Shown: positions 1 through 11,622 of the stretch, one piece after another
Layout of the letters: every line of letters starts with the position of its first letter
How positions within the stretch are numbered: position 1 is the stretch's first letter
Assembly (NCBI GenBank): GCA_029690005.1
Contig: CP121458.1
Location: forward strand, 3,844,001 to 3,908,000
Origin: Prescottella defluvii
GTDB lineage: Bacteria > Actinomycetota > Actinomycetes > Mycobacteriales > Mycobacteriaceae
Direction of reading: 5' to 3'
DNA: 64,000 nt
Position numbers and translations under genes: made by a program
The notes under the pieces: generated by a model
What the model saw: the letters and a program-made list of their open reading frames with translations, nothing else
What the model was told of the DNA's origin: nothing
Database searches by the model: none

Positions 1-2768
1 GCCCGTTCATGGTCAGTTGGATGCCGCGGCGGACGCCGTCGGAGTCGTCGCCGCCGCGGTAGCGGCGCGACAGCTCCACCTGCAGGTGGTTGAGCGGCTC
101 GAAGGTACGGGAAGCGGTTGTGCACCGAGCGGTCGAGCGCAGGGTTGTCCCAGAGCAGGTTGTCGTGTCCGGTGATGGCCCGGTACATCGCGATGGTGCG
201 GGCGTGCTCGGCGGCGATCTTGCCGAACACCTCCTCTCGCAACGCGTCGTCGGGCACCAGTTCGGAATACCGCGCGGCCAGTCCCATGTCGGACTTCGAC
301 ATCACCTGGGCCATGTTCGACAGCACCGTCCGGAAGAACGGCCAGCGCTCGTACAGGTCGGACAGCGTCGCTAGTCGCCGCGCGTCGCCGCCGACCCACT
401 GCTCGAACGCGGTTCCGGTGCCGTACCAGCCGGGCAGCATCACGCGCGACTGGCTCCACGACAGCACCCACGGGATCGCCCGCAGGTCCGAGATCGACTC
501 GGTCGGCTTGCGGGAGGCCGGACGGCTCCCGATGTTCAGCGCCCCGATCTCCGCGACCGGGGTCGACGCCTTGAAGTACTCGACGAATCCCGGGGTGTCG
601 TGCACGAGGTCGGCGTAGGCGACGCGCGCCAGTTCGGCGAGTTCGTCGAGGATCGCGTAGGCCGGCGCGGCGTTGTCGCCGAGCCCCTCGACGTCGAGCA
701 GGGTCGATTCGAGCGTGGCGGAGACGAGCGCCTCGAGGTTGCGCCGCGCGAGCCGCGGCTCGGCGTACTTCGCGGCGATGATCTCGCCCTGCTCGGTGAT
801 CCGCAGCGCCCCTCGACCGCACCGGGCGGCTGGGCGAGGATGGCGTCATAGCTGGGCCCGCCGCCACGCCCGACCGTTCCGCCGCGGCCGTGGAAGAGCC
901 GCAGGCGGATTCCCGTCTTTCGGGCCGCGCGAACCAGGTCGAGTTCCGCGCGGTACAGGGCCCAGTTGGCGGCGAGGTAGCCGCCGTCCTTGTTGGAATC
1001 GGAGTATCCGAGCATCACTTCCTGGCTGTCGCCGCGATTCGCGACGAGTGCCCGGTAGATCGGTACTTCCAATGTGGCGGTGAGGGTTTCGGCGCCGCGA
1101 CGCAGGTCGTCGATGGTCTCGAACAGCGGCACGATCCCGACCGGGCAGGTGGGGCCGGTGTCGCCGTCCGGGTCGAACAGCCCCACCTCGGCCAGCAGGA
1201 CCGCAGCCTCGAGCATGTCGCTGACGGAGTCGCGCATGCTGATGACGTAGTTCGGCACGGCCTCGGGACCGATGCGCCGCACCGCACCCGCCGCGGCTCG
1301 CAGGATGCCGAGCTCCTTCGTGGTCAGTTCGCTGAACTCGGCGTGCGGGCCGGCGAGGGGTCGGCGGGTCGAGAGCTCGCCGGCGAGCAACCGGATCCGC
1401 TCGTCCTCCGGCAGGGAACGGTAGTCGGGGTGCACGCCCGCCCACGCGAGCAGTTCCGCGACCACGGTCTCGTGGACCTCCGAGTTCTGCCGCATGTCGA
1501 GGCCGCACAGGTGGAACCCGAAGACCTCCACGGAGTTCCGCAGCCGGGCGAGCCGGTCGTCGGCGACGGTACGGTCCCCGTGCGACCGGAGCGAGGTGTC
1601 GATCGTCGCCAGGTCTGCGAGCAGCTCGTCAGGCGCGCCGTATCCCGGCAGGTCGCCGTCGACGGCGTGCACGGCGGGATGCCCGAGGATCCGAGCGGCC
1701 GTGGCCGTGAGGCGGACGCGCAGCCCACGCACCGCCCGGCGGTAGGGCTCGTCCGCCGGAAGGCCGACTCGTCCCCGGATCCGTCGGCGAGCCTGTCGAG
1801 TTCCGGCGTCACCGTGACCAGTCGCGCCGACATAGACAGCTCCCGCTCGAGCACCTCGAGTTCCGCCAGGTGGTGTTCGATCGCCGCCTCCGCCGCGCGG
1901 TGCGTCGCCCGGCCCACCACGTCGGCGGTGACGAACGGGTTGCCGTCACGGTCCCCGCCGATCCACGAACCCGGCCGCAGCATCGGATCGGCGAGGACCC
2001 CGGTGCCCGGCCAGCGCGATTGCAGCGCGTCGCGCAGATCGGCGTTGATCTGCGGGACCACCTCGAACAGCGAGGCGTCGTAGTAGCGCAGGCCGACCTC
2101 GATCTCGTCCTGGATGCGCAAGCGGGACAGCCGGATCAACGCCGTCTGCCACAAGGTCAGGATCTGGCGACGCAACTGGACGTCCACCGCCTGCACCTCG
2201 GCCGGGTCCCCCGCCACCCACTCCCGCCGCCGCATCAGGTCCATAATCCGGTGCTGGGTCTCGAACACCGTCCGGCGCCGGGTCTCAGTGGGGTGGGCGG
2301 TGATGACCGGCGCCACCAACGCGCCCATGAGAGCACGGGCCGCGGACGTCGGGTCCACCTCGGCTGCATCGAGTTTCGCGTAGGTGGCGGCCAGGCTGCT
2401 GTCCTGTGGTAGCTCCCCCGCCCGGACGTGAATCGCGCGCCGACGCTCGCGGTGGATGTCCTCGGCGACGTTCGCGAGCAGCGCGAAATGACTGAACGCC
2501 CGAATCACCGGGATCGCGTCCGCGGTGTCGATTCGCGCGAACATCTCGGCGAGCTGAGCCCGGTCGATCTCGGACCTACGGACCGGAACGACTCGACGCG
2601 GGCCCGTTCGACGAGCCCGAAGATGTCGTCGCCGGACTGCTCGCGCACGATCTCGCCGAGGATCCCGCCGAGCAGGCGGATGTCCTCGCGCAACGGTTCC
2701 GTGGCCGCGCGCGACGCGGTCGAGGACGTGGACTCGGACGTGGGCGACGACGCAGGGATCCCGGTCAT
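1..2768 (-). CDS. ppc: Phosphoenolpyruvate carboxylase (frame broken; last few residues outside window)
   Basis: Anaplerotic enzyme that carboxylates phosphoenolpyruvate to oxaloacetate. Seen: the N-terminal [11 protein letters not shown] motif (catalytic His region), the [10 protein letters not shown] motif and the glycine-rich [14 protein letters not shown] loop, all typical of PEPC. About 922 codons are present, and the C-terminal QLTMNG segment runs off base 1, so only the terminal few residues are missing. The chosen ATG at 2768 begins [12 protein letters not shown] and leads into a PEPC-like [14 protein letters not shown] segment. Reading frame breaks lie near 2565, 1740, 815 and 110; the one near 110 looks like a single extra T. 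With the breaks repaired the protein is full length, so sequence error is more likely than decay. Confidence 0.93.
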
Positions 2769-2818
2769 GACCCGATTATCGACCGGCGGCCGGTCGACCG
2801 CAGGGCAACGGAGGGCGG

Positions 2819-3229
2819 TCAGCCCTTCCAGATCACCTTTGACGGCTTCAACCGGACGATCACCCGTGGGGTGTCCGGCGTGTCGTGCTCCCACCGCTCG
2901 GCGCCGGTGTACTTGTTCGCCAGCTTGTGGATCAGTGTGCCGCCCGGATCGTCCGCGATGCTCGTGGTGCCGCGGATCTCGACGTAGCTGTAGGGACCGC
3001 TCGCCGGATAGATCAGCACGGTGGCCCGCGGGTCACGCAGCAGATTGTCGGTCTTGCGTCGTCCGCGCACCGTGGATATCAGCACCTCGTCGCCGTCCCG
3101 CTCGAGCCAGACGACGGACAGCTGCGGCTGCCCGTCCGGTTCGATGGTCGCGAGGGTGGCGAACTCGGGCGCGTCGATCAGCGCTGCCGCGGCATCCGGG
3201 ATCACCGTGGAGCTCTGGTATCCCGCCAT
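2819..3229 (-). CDS. PPOX-class (pyridoxamine-phosphate-oxidase-like) FMN/F420-dependent protein
   Basis: A 136-residue protein starting [14 protein letters not shown]. The pattern [42 protein letters not shown] is a split beta-barrel of the PPOX fold, like mycobacterial Rv1155-type F420-dependent reductases; WIWKG-like C-terminus is here KVIWKG. Family knowledge suggests it binds a flavin or deazaflavin and reduces an unknown small molecule; substrate is not readable. In the raw sequence it is in frame with secG upstream, but the ATG at 3229 sits 2 bases after a TGA that would end a normal 77-residue SecG in the neighbouring frame. I therefore annotate two genes. Downstream, ppc begins 50 bases later. 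Confidence 0.75.
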   Translation of the reverse strand: MAGYQSSTVIPDAAAALIDAPEFATLATIEPDGQPQLSVVWLERDGDEVLISTVRGRRKTDNLLRDPRATVLIYPASGPYSYVEIRGTTSIADDPGGTLIHKLANKYTGAERWEHDTPDTPRVIVRLKPSKVIWKG

Positions 3230-3231
3230 CG

Positions 3232-3466
3232 TCAGCCGAACTTGATCTTCGAGCCCGATGCCGATGATCGCGATCAACCAGATCGCGGCGGTGAAGACCG
3301 TGAGCCGGTCGAGGTTCTTCTCGACGACGCTGGACCCCGCCAGGCTGGACTGGACGCCGCCACCGAAGAGGCTGGACAGACCGCCGCCCTTACCGCGGTG
3401 CAGCAGCACCAGCAGGATCAGCAGCAGGCTGGTGATCACCAGCAGAATGTCCAGGAACATTTCCAT
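3232..3466 (-). CDS. secG: SecG, protein translocase subunit
   Basis: Small membrane subunit of the SecYEG channel. Seen: N-terminal hydrophobic helix (residues 3-22, ILLVITSLLLILLVLLH), the conserved glycine-rich linker GKGGGLSSLFGGGVQSS, then NLDRLT and a second hydrophobic helix around residues 56-72. Mycobacterial SecG is 77 residues with the same layout. Removing one A near 3248 gives ...GIGLEIKFG and a stop at 3234-3232, exactly 77 residues; as written the frame runs on into the PPOX gene. ATG at 3466 is preceded by AAGGGC. About 260 bases separate it from the divergent phosphatase gene at 3727. Confidence 0.85.
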
Positions 3467-3726
3467 GTCGGTCTTCGCTGCCCTTCACGCACGACGGATA
3501 CGGCCACTAGCGGGCCCAGCTTACCTGTTACCTGGGCGATCGGTCGCAAACCGGTCACCGTACTGTGGCGGACCGCCGAATGGTCCTCCCTCGCTAACGC
3601 GCCGCCACCAGACCGTGGCCGCGAACACATTTCCTCCCGCGTGGTGAGACAGCTCACTTATGTGGCACAACGTGCCGCACTACCTTCCGAGCAGTCCGAC
3701 CCCATAACAGTGAGGAAGGCTTCACC

Positions 3727-4655
3727 ATGACGCACCGCCACACGGCCCTGCGCCGTACCGCCCGCACTGCCCTGACCCTGGCAGTGTCCGGATCGTTCCT
3801 GTTTGCGGGAACCGCCGCCGCCACGGCCGCCAGCTCCCTCGACCTGGGCTCCCTCGACCTCGGCTCCCTCGGCTCGTCCGGATTCGGTTCCACCGCGCCG
3901 TCCGCCGTCGAGACGCCCCGTCTCGCATCGGTCGACAACTTCCGGGACGTCGCCGGCCCCGGCTACACCAACACGCTGGGATTGCACTTGAAGACCGGCG
4001 TCTTCTACCGGGCCAACGCGATCACGCCGAGCGACGCGGACCTCGCGACCCTCGCGTCGCTGGGGCTGTCCACCGTCTACGACCTGCGCACCGACGAGGA
4101 GGTGGCGCAGAAGGCCGACCGACTCCCGCAGGGGCCCGAGTACGTACGCATCCCGATCCTGTCCGGCGACCTGGCCGCTGGGGTCGCGAAGCTGAAGACC
4201 CCGACGACGCCCGCCGCTTCATGCAGGACATGAACCGATCGTTCGTCACCGATCCCGTGGCCCGAGCCGGGTTCGCGAAGCTCCTCACCGACCTGGCGGA
4301 CACGTCCGGCCCGCAGCTCTACCACTGCACCGCCGGCAAGGACCGCACCGGATGGACGTCGGCGCTGCTCCTCGGCATCGCCGGGGTGTCGCGAGAGAAC
4401 GTGATGGCCGACTACCTGCTCACCAACGACTACTCGGCCGCCTCCATCGAACGGACCTACCAGGGCATCGCCGCAACACAGGGCCAGGCCGTCGCCGACG
4501 TCTACCGTCCGCTCCTCGGCGTCGACGCCAGCTACCTGCAGGCCGGACTCGACGAGCTGAAGACGCAGTACGGAACCCTCGACAACTACCTGCGTACCGG
4601 CCTGGGGCTGTCCCAGGCGACGATCGGCAAGCTGGCTCTCGAGCTGCTCGGCTGA
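3727..4655 (+). CDS. Secreted tyrosine/serine phosphatase, PtpB-like (frame broken)
   Basis: Exported phosphatase of the Tyr_phosphatase3 family (like M. tuberculosis PtpB). Seen: a signal peptide over residues 1-36 (basic start, hydrophobic core, AGTAAATAA), a short repeat SLDLG-SLDLGSLG, the family's NFRDVAG motif, YRANA, YDLRTDEE, and the catalytic P-loop HCTAGKDRTGW (Cys and Arg of CX5R present). Total about 309 residues. ATG at 3727 follows GAGGAAGG. The frame breaks near 4205, best explained by one missing base; the two halves are otherwise continuous. It faces the SWIM gene with a hairpin between them. Target is unknown; extracellular or cell-wall location is inferred from the signal peptide. 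Confidence 0.88.
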
Positions 4656-4668
4656 TCGGCTCGAATCC

Positions 4669-4705
4669 CACTGGGCGCGTGGCGATCCACGTCACGCGCC
4701 CAGTG
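4669..4705. terminator. Inverted repeat between convergent genes, probable bidirectional terminator
   Basis: Perfect 13-base arms CACTGGGCGCGTG (4669-4681) and CACGCGCCCAGTG (4693-4705) around an 11-base loop. It lies between the stop codons of the phosphatase (4655, plus) and the SWIM protein (4743, minus), the expected place for a shared terminator. There is no clear T run, as is common in high-GC actinobacteria. Confidence 0.65.
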
Positions 4706-4742
4706 CGCGACGCTGCGCGTGTACTCCGGCAACGACAGCGGC

Positions 4743-5315
4743 TCAGGCGCCGTAGTAGCTCGCTGCATCCACTTCGGTGAGCAGTATCCGGTCGATGTCA
4801 CCCGACCGCGACGAACCGGGGCGGGGCGCGTGCTTCTCACGGAGGGCGACGGCCAAGGCCGGCTCCTCGTCGATCCTTTGTGCCAGGCAGTACACGACGG
4901 CGAGGTGGTGCACGCACGGGCGTCGGCGACTCGTGCACCCGCAGGTTACGACACAGTCGAGGATCTCGACGGCGACCGAAATACCCTTCTCCTTCAGGTC
5001 CGCGACAATGGCGTCCGGGAGCTCGCCCGCCAGGATCCGGCGGTCTCGGGCACCGACGCTGCCGAGGATCTTTCGCACCACCACAACTTCCCTTCGGCCC
5101 CACAGTGGCACGTCGACGGCGACCGGGAACGTCCTTCCGCGCGCGATCACCTCGGCCCGGATCGCGCCGCCACCAACCGAGGTGATCGTCACCGCACCGC
5201 GTCGGGCCAGTGCGCGAGCCTGGGGCAAAGCAGGATTCGGTGCCGACGTGGCCGTCGACTCGATTGTTCGCAACCAGGTCCGCCCCCAGGCCGTGACACC
5301 GAACGCTGCCCCCAT
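4743..5315 (-). CDS. SWIM zinc-finger protein, partner of SNF2 helicase
   Basis: A 190-residue protein with a SWIM zinc-binding motif, CGC-x6-C-x-HH, at about residues 125-137. The N-terminal part (MGAAFGVTAWGRTWLR) matches the start of actinobacterial SWIM proteins encoded beside SNF2 helicases. SWIM domains bind DNA or protein; a direct role is not known. Its ATG overlaps the TGA of the upstream helicase gene (TGATG at 5317-5313), so the two are translationally coupled and probably act in one complex. The frame is intact. Confidence 0.85.
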   Translation of the reverse strand: MGAAFGVTAWGRTWLRTIESTATSAPNPALPQARALARRGAVTITSVGGGAIRAEVIARGRTFPVAVDVPLWGRREVVVVRKILGSVGARDRRILAGELPDAIVADLKEKGISVAVEILDCVVTCGCTSRRRPCVHHLAVVYCLAQRIDEEPALAVALREKHAPRPGSSRSGDIDRILLTEVDAASYYGA

Positions 5316-7185
5316 CACAACACTCCTCTCGCATCGAGATCGAGTATCGCGCGCAGCTCGGCGTCGGGAAGGTCCGCGAGCGCGGCCTCCGATCCGCCCG
5401 CGATCGATTCGGCAACTGCGCGTTTCGACTCGTGCATCGCGGCGATGTACTCCTCGACCGTGCCCGCGGTCACGAGGGTGTGCACATTGACCGTCCGGCG
5501 TTGACCGATCCGATGGACCCGATCGGTGGCCTGATCCTCCACCGCCGGATTCCACCACCGGTCGTAGTGCACGACGTGGCTGGCGCGGGTGAGGTTCAAG
5601 CCGAAGCCCGCGGCACGCAGGCTCAGGATCAGGACGGGCGACGCGTCGGGTGCCGACTGGAACGTCTCGACGAGCTCGGCTCGTCGGGCCACGTCGAGCC
5701 CGCCGTGCAGGAACGGGACCGGACCCACGCCCAGTTGTGCGGTCAGGTGCGACGACAGCAACTCGCCCATCGTGCGGTACTGGGTGAACACCAGCGCGCG
5801 GTCCCCGTCCTCGACAATCTCGGCGAGCATTTCCGTTACGCGGTCGAACTTGCCGGACCTCCCCGACAACCCGGCGCCGTCGCGGTCCAGTTGCGCCGGA
5901 TGGTTGCAGACCTGCTTCAGCGTCGTCAGCAGCGCCAACACGTTGCCACGGCGGGCAATTCCGCTGCCGAGTCCGGACGAGAAGGCTGTTTCCACGGCGG
6001 CGCGGTAGAGCCGGGTCTGCTCGTCCGTCAGCGTGCACACGATCGTCGAGTACTGCTTCGGGGGAAGGTCCGTCGCAACCTCTGCCTTGGTGCGGCGCAA
6101 CACGTACGGGCCGATCACCACGGAAAGTCGTGCCGCCGCGGACGCCGACCGACCCGACTCGATCGGCGTTGCGAACCGCCGCCGGAACCGGGCGCGGGTG
6201 CCGAGAACACCGGGATTGGTGACGTGCAGGAGGGACCACAGCTCCTCGAGCCGGTTCTCGACCGGGGTCCCGGTCATCGCGACCTTCAGCCTCGCCGGCA
6301 GTCGGGCACCAGCCTTGGCCCCCAACGAGTTCGGGTTCTTGATCTGTTGCGCCTCGTCGAAGACCGCCGCATTCCAGTGCGCTGCAGCGAGTGTGTCCAC
6401 ATCCGAACGCAGGACGCTGTAGCTGGTGAGGATCACACTGCCCGCGCCGAGATCCGTTGGCAAGGCGCGGTTGGCGCCGTGGTGGACTGTCACTCGGAGG
6501 TCGGGGGCGAAACGGGCGAGTTCGCGGCGCCAGTTTTCGAGGACAGAGGTCGGACACACCACCAAGTGCGGGCCCTCGGCCGCACGGACAGCGAGCAGCG
6601 AGATCGCCTGCAGCGTCTTCCCGAGTCCCATCTCGTCAGCGAGCACGCCGCCGCCCTCGCTCGACAACGCTCTGAGCCAGGCCACCCCGAGAAGTTGGTA
6701 AGGGCGCAGTGTTGCCCGGACGCCGGCGATTCGTAAGTCTTCCGTGAGCGTGACGATCGCGACGAACCTGCGGAGCACCGCTTCCGCAGTCTCGATCGAG
6801 GTCTCGTCCGCGTCCAGCGCGGCGTGCGCGGCGGTGGGCATCGTCGCGGCGAGTCGGGCGAGCTCGGAATCGTTCTCCGCCAGCTGCGCCGCGCGCCTCC
6901 AAGACCACACGGACGCCCCGATGCTCGCGTCGTCCCGTTCGGGGCGCAGATCGCGCAGTGCCGGAAGCGCCGCGGCGAGTTCGACGGTCCGAGTCCGCAC
7001 GGTTCGCGGCGCGATTCCGTCCTCGCCGACCGGCACCGCGAGCCGGACATCGGCGGACTACCCACTGGGACACCGTGGGCGGTCAGCACCGCCTCGACGT
7101 CGTGCACGCCCCACCACGCGATAGATGCTTGCGCGGGCAGGAAGGTGGCCTGCAGGCGTCCGGGATTCGGATGCGACTCGTCCAT
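5315..7185 (-). CDS. SNF2/SWI2-family DNA helicase (HelZ-like; one frame break)
   Basis: DNA-dependent ATPase of superfamily 2. Seen in order: YQLLGVAWL, Walker A DEMGLGKT, DEAQ box (FDEAQQIKN), TGTPVEN, then the C-terminal RecA lobe with FTQYRTM, LRAAGFGLNLT and the arginine-finger motif DRVHRIGQRR. The N-terminus starts MDESHPNPGRLQATF at ATG 7185 and a break near 7055 is needed to join it to the rest, giving about 624 residues. Similar to M. tuberculosis HelZ. It probably remodels or translocates on DNA together with the SWIM protein encoded just downstream; physiological role unknown. Confidence 0.88.
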
Positions 7186-7330
7186 GGCCGCCGAGGTTAG
7201 CGGCGCACATGACCAGCGCGCCAATGAGATCGGGGTCAAAATGCGCAGATCAGGTGTGGTTTTTCTGACATTGACGGCGGTCGGCGACAGTGTCCCTTCG
7301 CTCTCTACGCGCACCTGGTTGAGGGGTGGG

Positions 7331-7380
7331 ACAAACAAAAACGCGGGACGCGTGACCTTTCCGGTCACGCGTCCCGCGTT
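7331..7380 (-). terminator. Rho-independent terminator of the gap-pgk-tpiA operon
   Basis: Perfect 18-base arms at 7340-7357 and 7363-7380 around a 5-base loop. On the minus strand, downstream of the tpiA stop (7399), the stem is followed at once by a T-rich tract (TTTTGTTTGT). Stem length, symmetry, T run and position all fit an intrinsic terminator. Confidence 0.9.
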
Positions 7381-7398
7381 CGTTCTGCTGCTACCCGA

Positions 7399-8184
7399 TC
7401 ACGGGAGCGGTCCGCCGGCGGCAATCGCCGACAGGGTGGCGAACTCGTCCGCCTTGAGCGAGGCTCCACCGACCAGGCCGCCGTCGACGTCGGGCTGGGC
7501 AACCAGCTCGCCGACGTTCTTGGCGTTGACCGAGCCGCCGTAGAGCACCCGCACGTCCTGCGCGATCTCCGGCGAGGCCAGCTCGGCGAGCGTGTCACGC
7601 ACCGCCTTGCAGACTTCCTGCGCGTCGGCGGCCGAGGCCACCTTGCCGGTGCCGATGGCCCACACGGGCTCGTACGCGACGACGATCTTGGAGATCTCGT
7701 CGGCCGACAGACCCGCGAGCGAACCCTTCAGCTGCGCGACGTTGTACGCCACGTGCTCGCCGGCCTCGCGGATGTTCAGGCCCTCGCCGATGCAGACGAT
7801 CGGGGTGATCCCGTTCGCCAGCGCCGCCTTGGTCTTGGCCAGGACGGTCTCGTCGGACTCGCCGTGCAGCGTGCGCCGCTCCGAGCGTCCGACGACGACG
7901 AACGTGCAGCCGAGCTTCGCGAGCATCGAACCGCTGATCTCGCCGGTGTAGGCACCCGACTCGTGAGCGGACACGTCCTGCGCACCGTAGGTAAGCAGGA
8001 GCTTGTCGCCCTCGACCAGCGTCTGCACGCTGCGGATGTCGGTGAACGGCGGGATCACCGTCACGTCGACCTTCTCGAAGTACTTCGCGGGCAACGAGAA
8101 TGCGATCTTCTGCACCAGAGCGATGGCCTCGAGGTGGTTGAGGTTCATCTTCCAGTTGCCGGCGATCAAAGGCTTACGTGCCAT
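7399..8184 (-). CDS. tpiA: Triosephosphate isomerase
   Basis: Interconverts dihydroxyacetone phosphate and glyceraldehyde 3-phosphate. 261 residues, full length and in one frame. Seen: GNWKMN (Lys12), [12 protein letters not shown] (catalytic base Glu172), phosphate-binding YGGSV near the C-terminus. Odd: the loop that should read GHSERR reads GRSERR, so the catalytic electrophile His is Arg100 (codon CGC at 7887-7885; His would be CAC). Third gene of gap-pgk-tpiA, starting 4 bases after pgk and ending before a strong terminator. Confidence 0.97.
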   Translation of the reverse strand: MARKPLIAGNWKMNLNHLEAIALVQKIAFSLPAKYFEKVDVTVIPPFTDIRSVQTLVEGDKLLLTYGAQDVSAHESGAYTGEISGSMLAKLGCTFVVVGRSERRTLHGESDETVLAKTKAALANGITPIVCIGEGLNIREAGEHVAYNVAQLKGSLAGLSADEISKIVVAYEPVWAIGTGKVASAADAQEVCKAVRDTLAELASPEIAQDVRVLYGGSVNAKNVGELVAQPDVDGGLVGGASLKADEFATLSAIAAGGPLP

Positions 8185-8187
8185 GCC

Positions 8188-9399
8188 TCAGTCCTCCAGT
8201 GCCGCGATGCCGGGAAGCGTCTTGCCCTCGAGGTACTCGAGGGAAGCGCCGCCGCCGGTCGAGATGTGCGAGAAGCCGTCCTCGGGCAGGCCGAGCTGAC
8301 GCACGGCCGCCGCGGAGTCGCCGCCGCCGACGACGCTGAACGCGCCCTTGCCGGTGGCCTCGATGATCGCCTCGGCGACACCCTTGGTGCCGGCCGAGAA
8401 CTTCTCGAACTCGAACACGCCCATCGGACCGTTCCAGAACACCGTCTTGGCACCCGAGAGGATCGCCGCGAAGCGCTCCACCGACTGCGGTCCGATGTCC
8501 AGGCCCATCCAGCCGTCCGGAATCTCCAGCACGGAGACCGTCTTCGACTCGGCGTCCGCCGAGAACGAGTCGGCGATCACCACGTCCTGCGGGATGTGGA
8601 TGACGTCCGCGTACCGCTCGAGCAGGTCCTTGCAGGTGCCGATCATCTCTTCCTGGCACAGCGAGTTGCCGACCGAGATGCCCTGCGCGGCAAGGAAAGT
8701 GTAGTACATGCCGCCACCGATGACGAGGGTGTCGACCTTGGGGGCCAACGCCTCGATCACGGCGAGCTTGTCCGACACCTTCGAGCCACCGAGCACGACC
8801 GCGTACGGGCGCTCCGAGTCCGCGGTCAGCTTCTGCAGAACCTCGACCTCGGCCGCGACCAGGTTGCCGGCGTAGTGCGGGAGCAGCTTCGCGATGTCGT
8901 AGACCGACGCCTGCTTGCGGTGCACGACACCGAAGCCGTCGGAGACGAACGCGCCCTCACCGTCGACGAGGTCGACGAGTGCCTTCGCGAGGGCCTCGCG
9001 CTCGGCGTCGTCCTTGCTGGTCTCGCGCGGATCGAAGCGGATGTTCTCCAGCAGGAGGACATCGCCGTCCGTGAGGCCCTCCGAACGCGCGAGCGCGTCC
9101 TGGCCGACGACGTCACCGGCGAGCTGGACGTTGCGGCCCAGCACCTCGCCGAGCTTCGCGGCGACCGGTGCCAGCGACAGCGCCGGATCGACCTCGCCCT
9201 TGGGGCGTCCGAGGTGCGCCATCACGATGACCTTGGCGCCGGCCTCGGCCAGCGCGGAGATGGTCGGCGCGGACGCGACGATGCGGCCCGGGTCGGTAAC
9301 GGTTCCGTTGTCCAGCGGGACGTTCAGGTCGGAGCGCACCAGCACGGTACGGCCCTCGACACCCTCGTCCAGCAGGTCCTTCAGCGTCTTGACAGCCAC
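8188..9399 (-). CDS. pgk: Phosphoglycerate kinase
   Basis: Transfers phosphate from 1,3-bisphosphoglycerate to ADP in glycolysis. 403 residues in one frame. Seen: N-terminal SDLNVPL and AHLGRPKG substrate-binding motifs, LLENIRF, the LGGSKVSDK hinge segment, and C-terminal GGGDSAAA / [14 protein letters not shown] nucleotide-binding motifs. It begins 5 bases after gap and ends 4 bases before tpiA, so the three form one operon. Confidence 0.97.
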   Translation of the reverse strand: MAVKTLKDLLDEGVEGRTVLVRSDLNVPLDNGTVTDPGRIVASAPTISALAEAGAKVIVMAHLGRPKGEVDPALSLAPVAAKLGEVLGRNVQLAGDVVGQDALARSEGLTDGDVLLLENIRFDPRETSKDDAEREALAKALVDLVDGEGAFVSDGFGVVHRKQASVYDIAKLLPHYAGNLVAAEVEVLQKLTADSERPYAVVLGGSKVSDKLAVIEALAPKVDTLVIGGGMYYTFLAAQGISVGNSLCQEEMIGTCKDLLERYADVIHIPQDVVIADSFSADAESKTVSVLEIPDGWMGLDIGPQSVERFAAILSGAKTVFWNGPMGVFEFEKFSAGTKGVAEAIIEATGKGAFSVVGGGDSAAAVRQLGLPEDGFSHISTGGGASLEYLEGKTLPGIAALED

Positions 9400-9403
9400 G
9401 GCG

Positions 9404-10490
<1,087 letters not shown>

Positions 10491-10640
10491 TCATACCCAC
10501 GACGATCGATCCGAAACGCGGAATTCAATCGGTGATGTGCGTCCCACCCTAGTGCGCGCACCAGCGCGGGCGCGCATCTGGCCCGGTCGCCGGAACCGGG
10601 GCGCGTCCGACGAGTCGGTTTCCCGTCCATTCCGCCTGTG

Positions 10641-11622
10641 TCAGGCCTCTTCGAGCAGCTCCGGGGTCACCGCCGACTCCGTGTCGGGGATGCCCAGCTC
10701 CTTGGCACGGCGATCGGCCATGGACAGCAGTCGGCGGATACGGCCCGCAACGGCGTCCTTGGTCATCGGCGGGTCCGCGAGCTGCCCGAGTTCTTCGAGC
10801 GACGCCTGCCGGTGCTTGACGCGCAGCGTGCCCGCGGCCGCGAGATGGTCGGGACGTCCTCGGCGAGGATCTCGAGGGCTCGTTCCACCCGCGCCGCCGC
10901 CGCTACGGCCGCCCGGGCCGAGCGTCGCAGGTTGGCGTCGTCGAAGTTGGCCAGGCGGTTCGCCGTGGCACGCACCTCGCGCCGCATGCGGCGCTCCTCC
11001 CACGTCAGGCGCGTGTCCTGGGCGCCCATCCGAGTGAGCAGGGCACCGATCGCCTCACCGTCGCGCACGACGACCCGGTCGGTGCCCCGAACCTCGCGTG
11101 CCTTGGCCGTGATCCCCAGCCTGCGCGCGGCACCGACGAGTGCGAGCGCCGCCTCCGGGCCCGGGCAGCTGACCTCGAGCGCCGACGAGCGGCCGGCTCG
11201 GTCAACGACCCGTGCGCGAGGAACGCGCCACGCCAGGCCGCCTCGGCATCGCCGACACTGCCGCCGACGACCTGCGCGGGAAGCCCCCGCACCGGTCGGC
11301 CGCGCATGTCGAGCAGCCCCGTCCGCCGGGCAAGCGCCTCGCCGTCCTTGGCGACGCGCACCACGTACCGCGACCCCTTGCGCAGGCCACCGGCGCTGAG
11401 CACGTGCACGTCCGAGCGATAGCCGTACAGGTCGAGGATCTCGGCGCGCAACCGGCGCGCGATCGATCCCAAGTCCACCTCGGCCTCCACCACGACGCGG
11501 CCGCCGACGATGTGCAGTCCGCCCGCGAAACGCAGCAGCGACGACACCTCGGCCTTGCGGCAGCTGACCTGCGTGACCGTGAGCCTACTGAGCTCGTCCT
11601 TGACCTCGGCTGTCATCGCCAC
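10641..11622 (-). CDS. whiA: WhiA sporulation/cell-division regulator (two frame breaks)
   Basis: DNA-binding regulator with an N-terminal LAGLIDADG-like fold and C-terminal helix-turn-helix, conserved in Gram-positive bacteria. It matches mycobacterial WhiA almost residue for residue: [70 protein letters not shown]. Breaks lie near 11190 (GGG read as GG) and near 10850. Repaired length is about 326. Start ATG 11622 lies inside the end of yvcK. Last gene of the uvrC-rapZ-yvcK-whiA string. Confidence 0.95.

Noticed and set aside
13..867. 284-codon minus-strand frame at the window edge
   Set aside because: Arg-rich shadow of the ppc C-terminal half; the true frame reads [13 protein letters not shown] and SVHNRFPYL.
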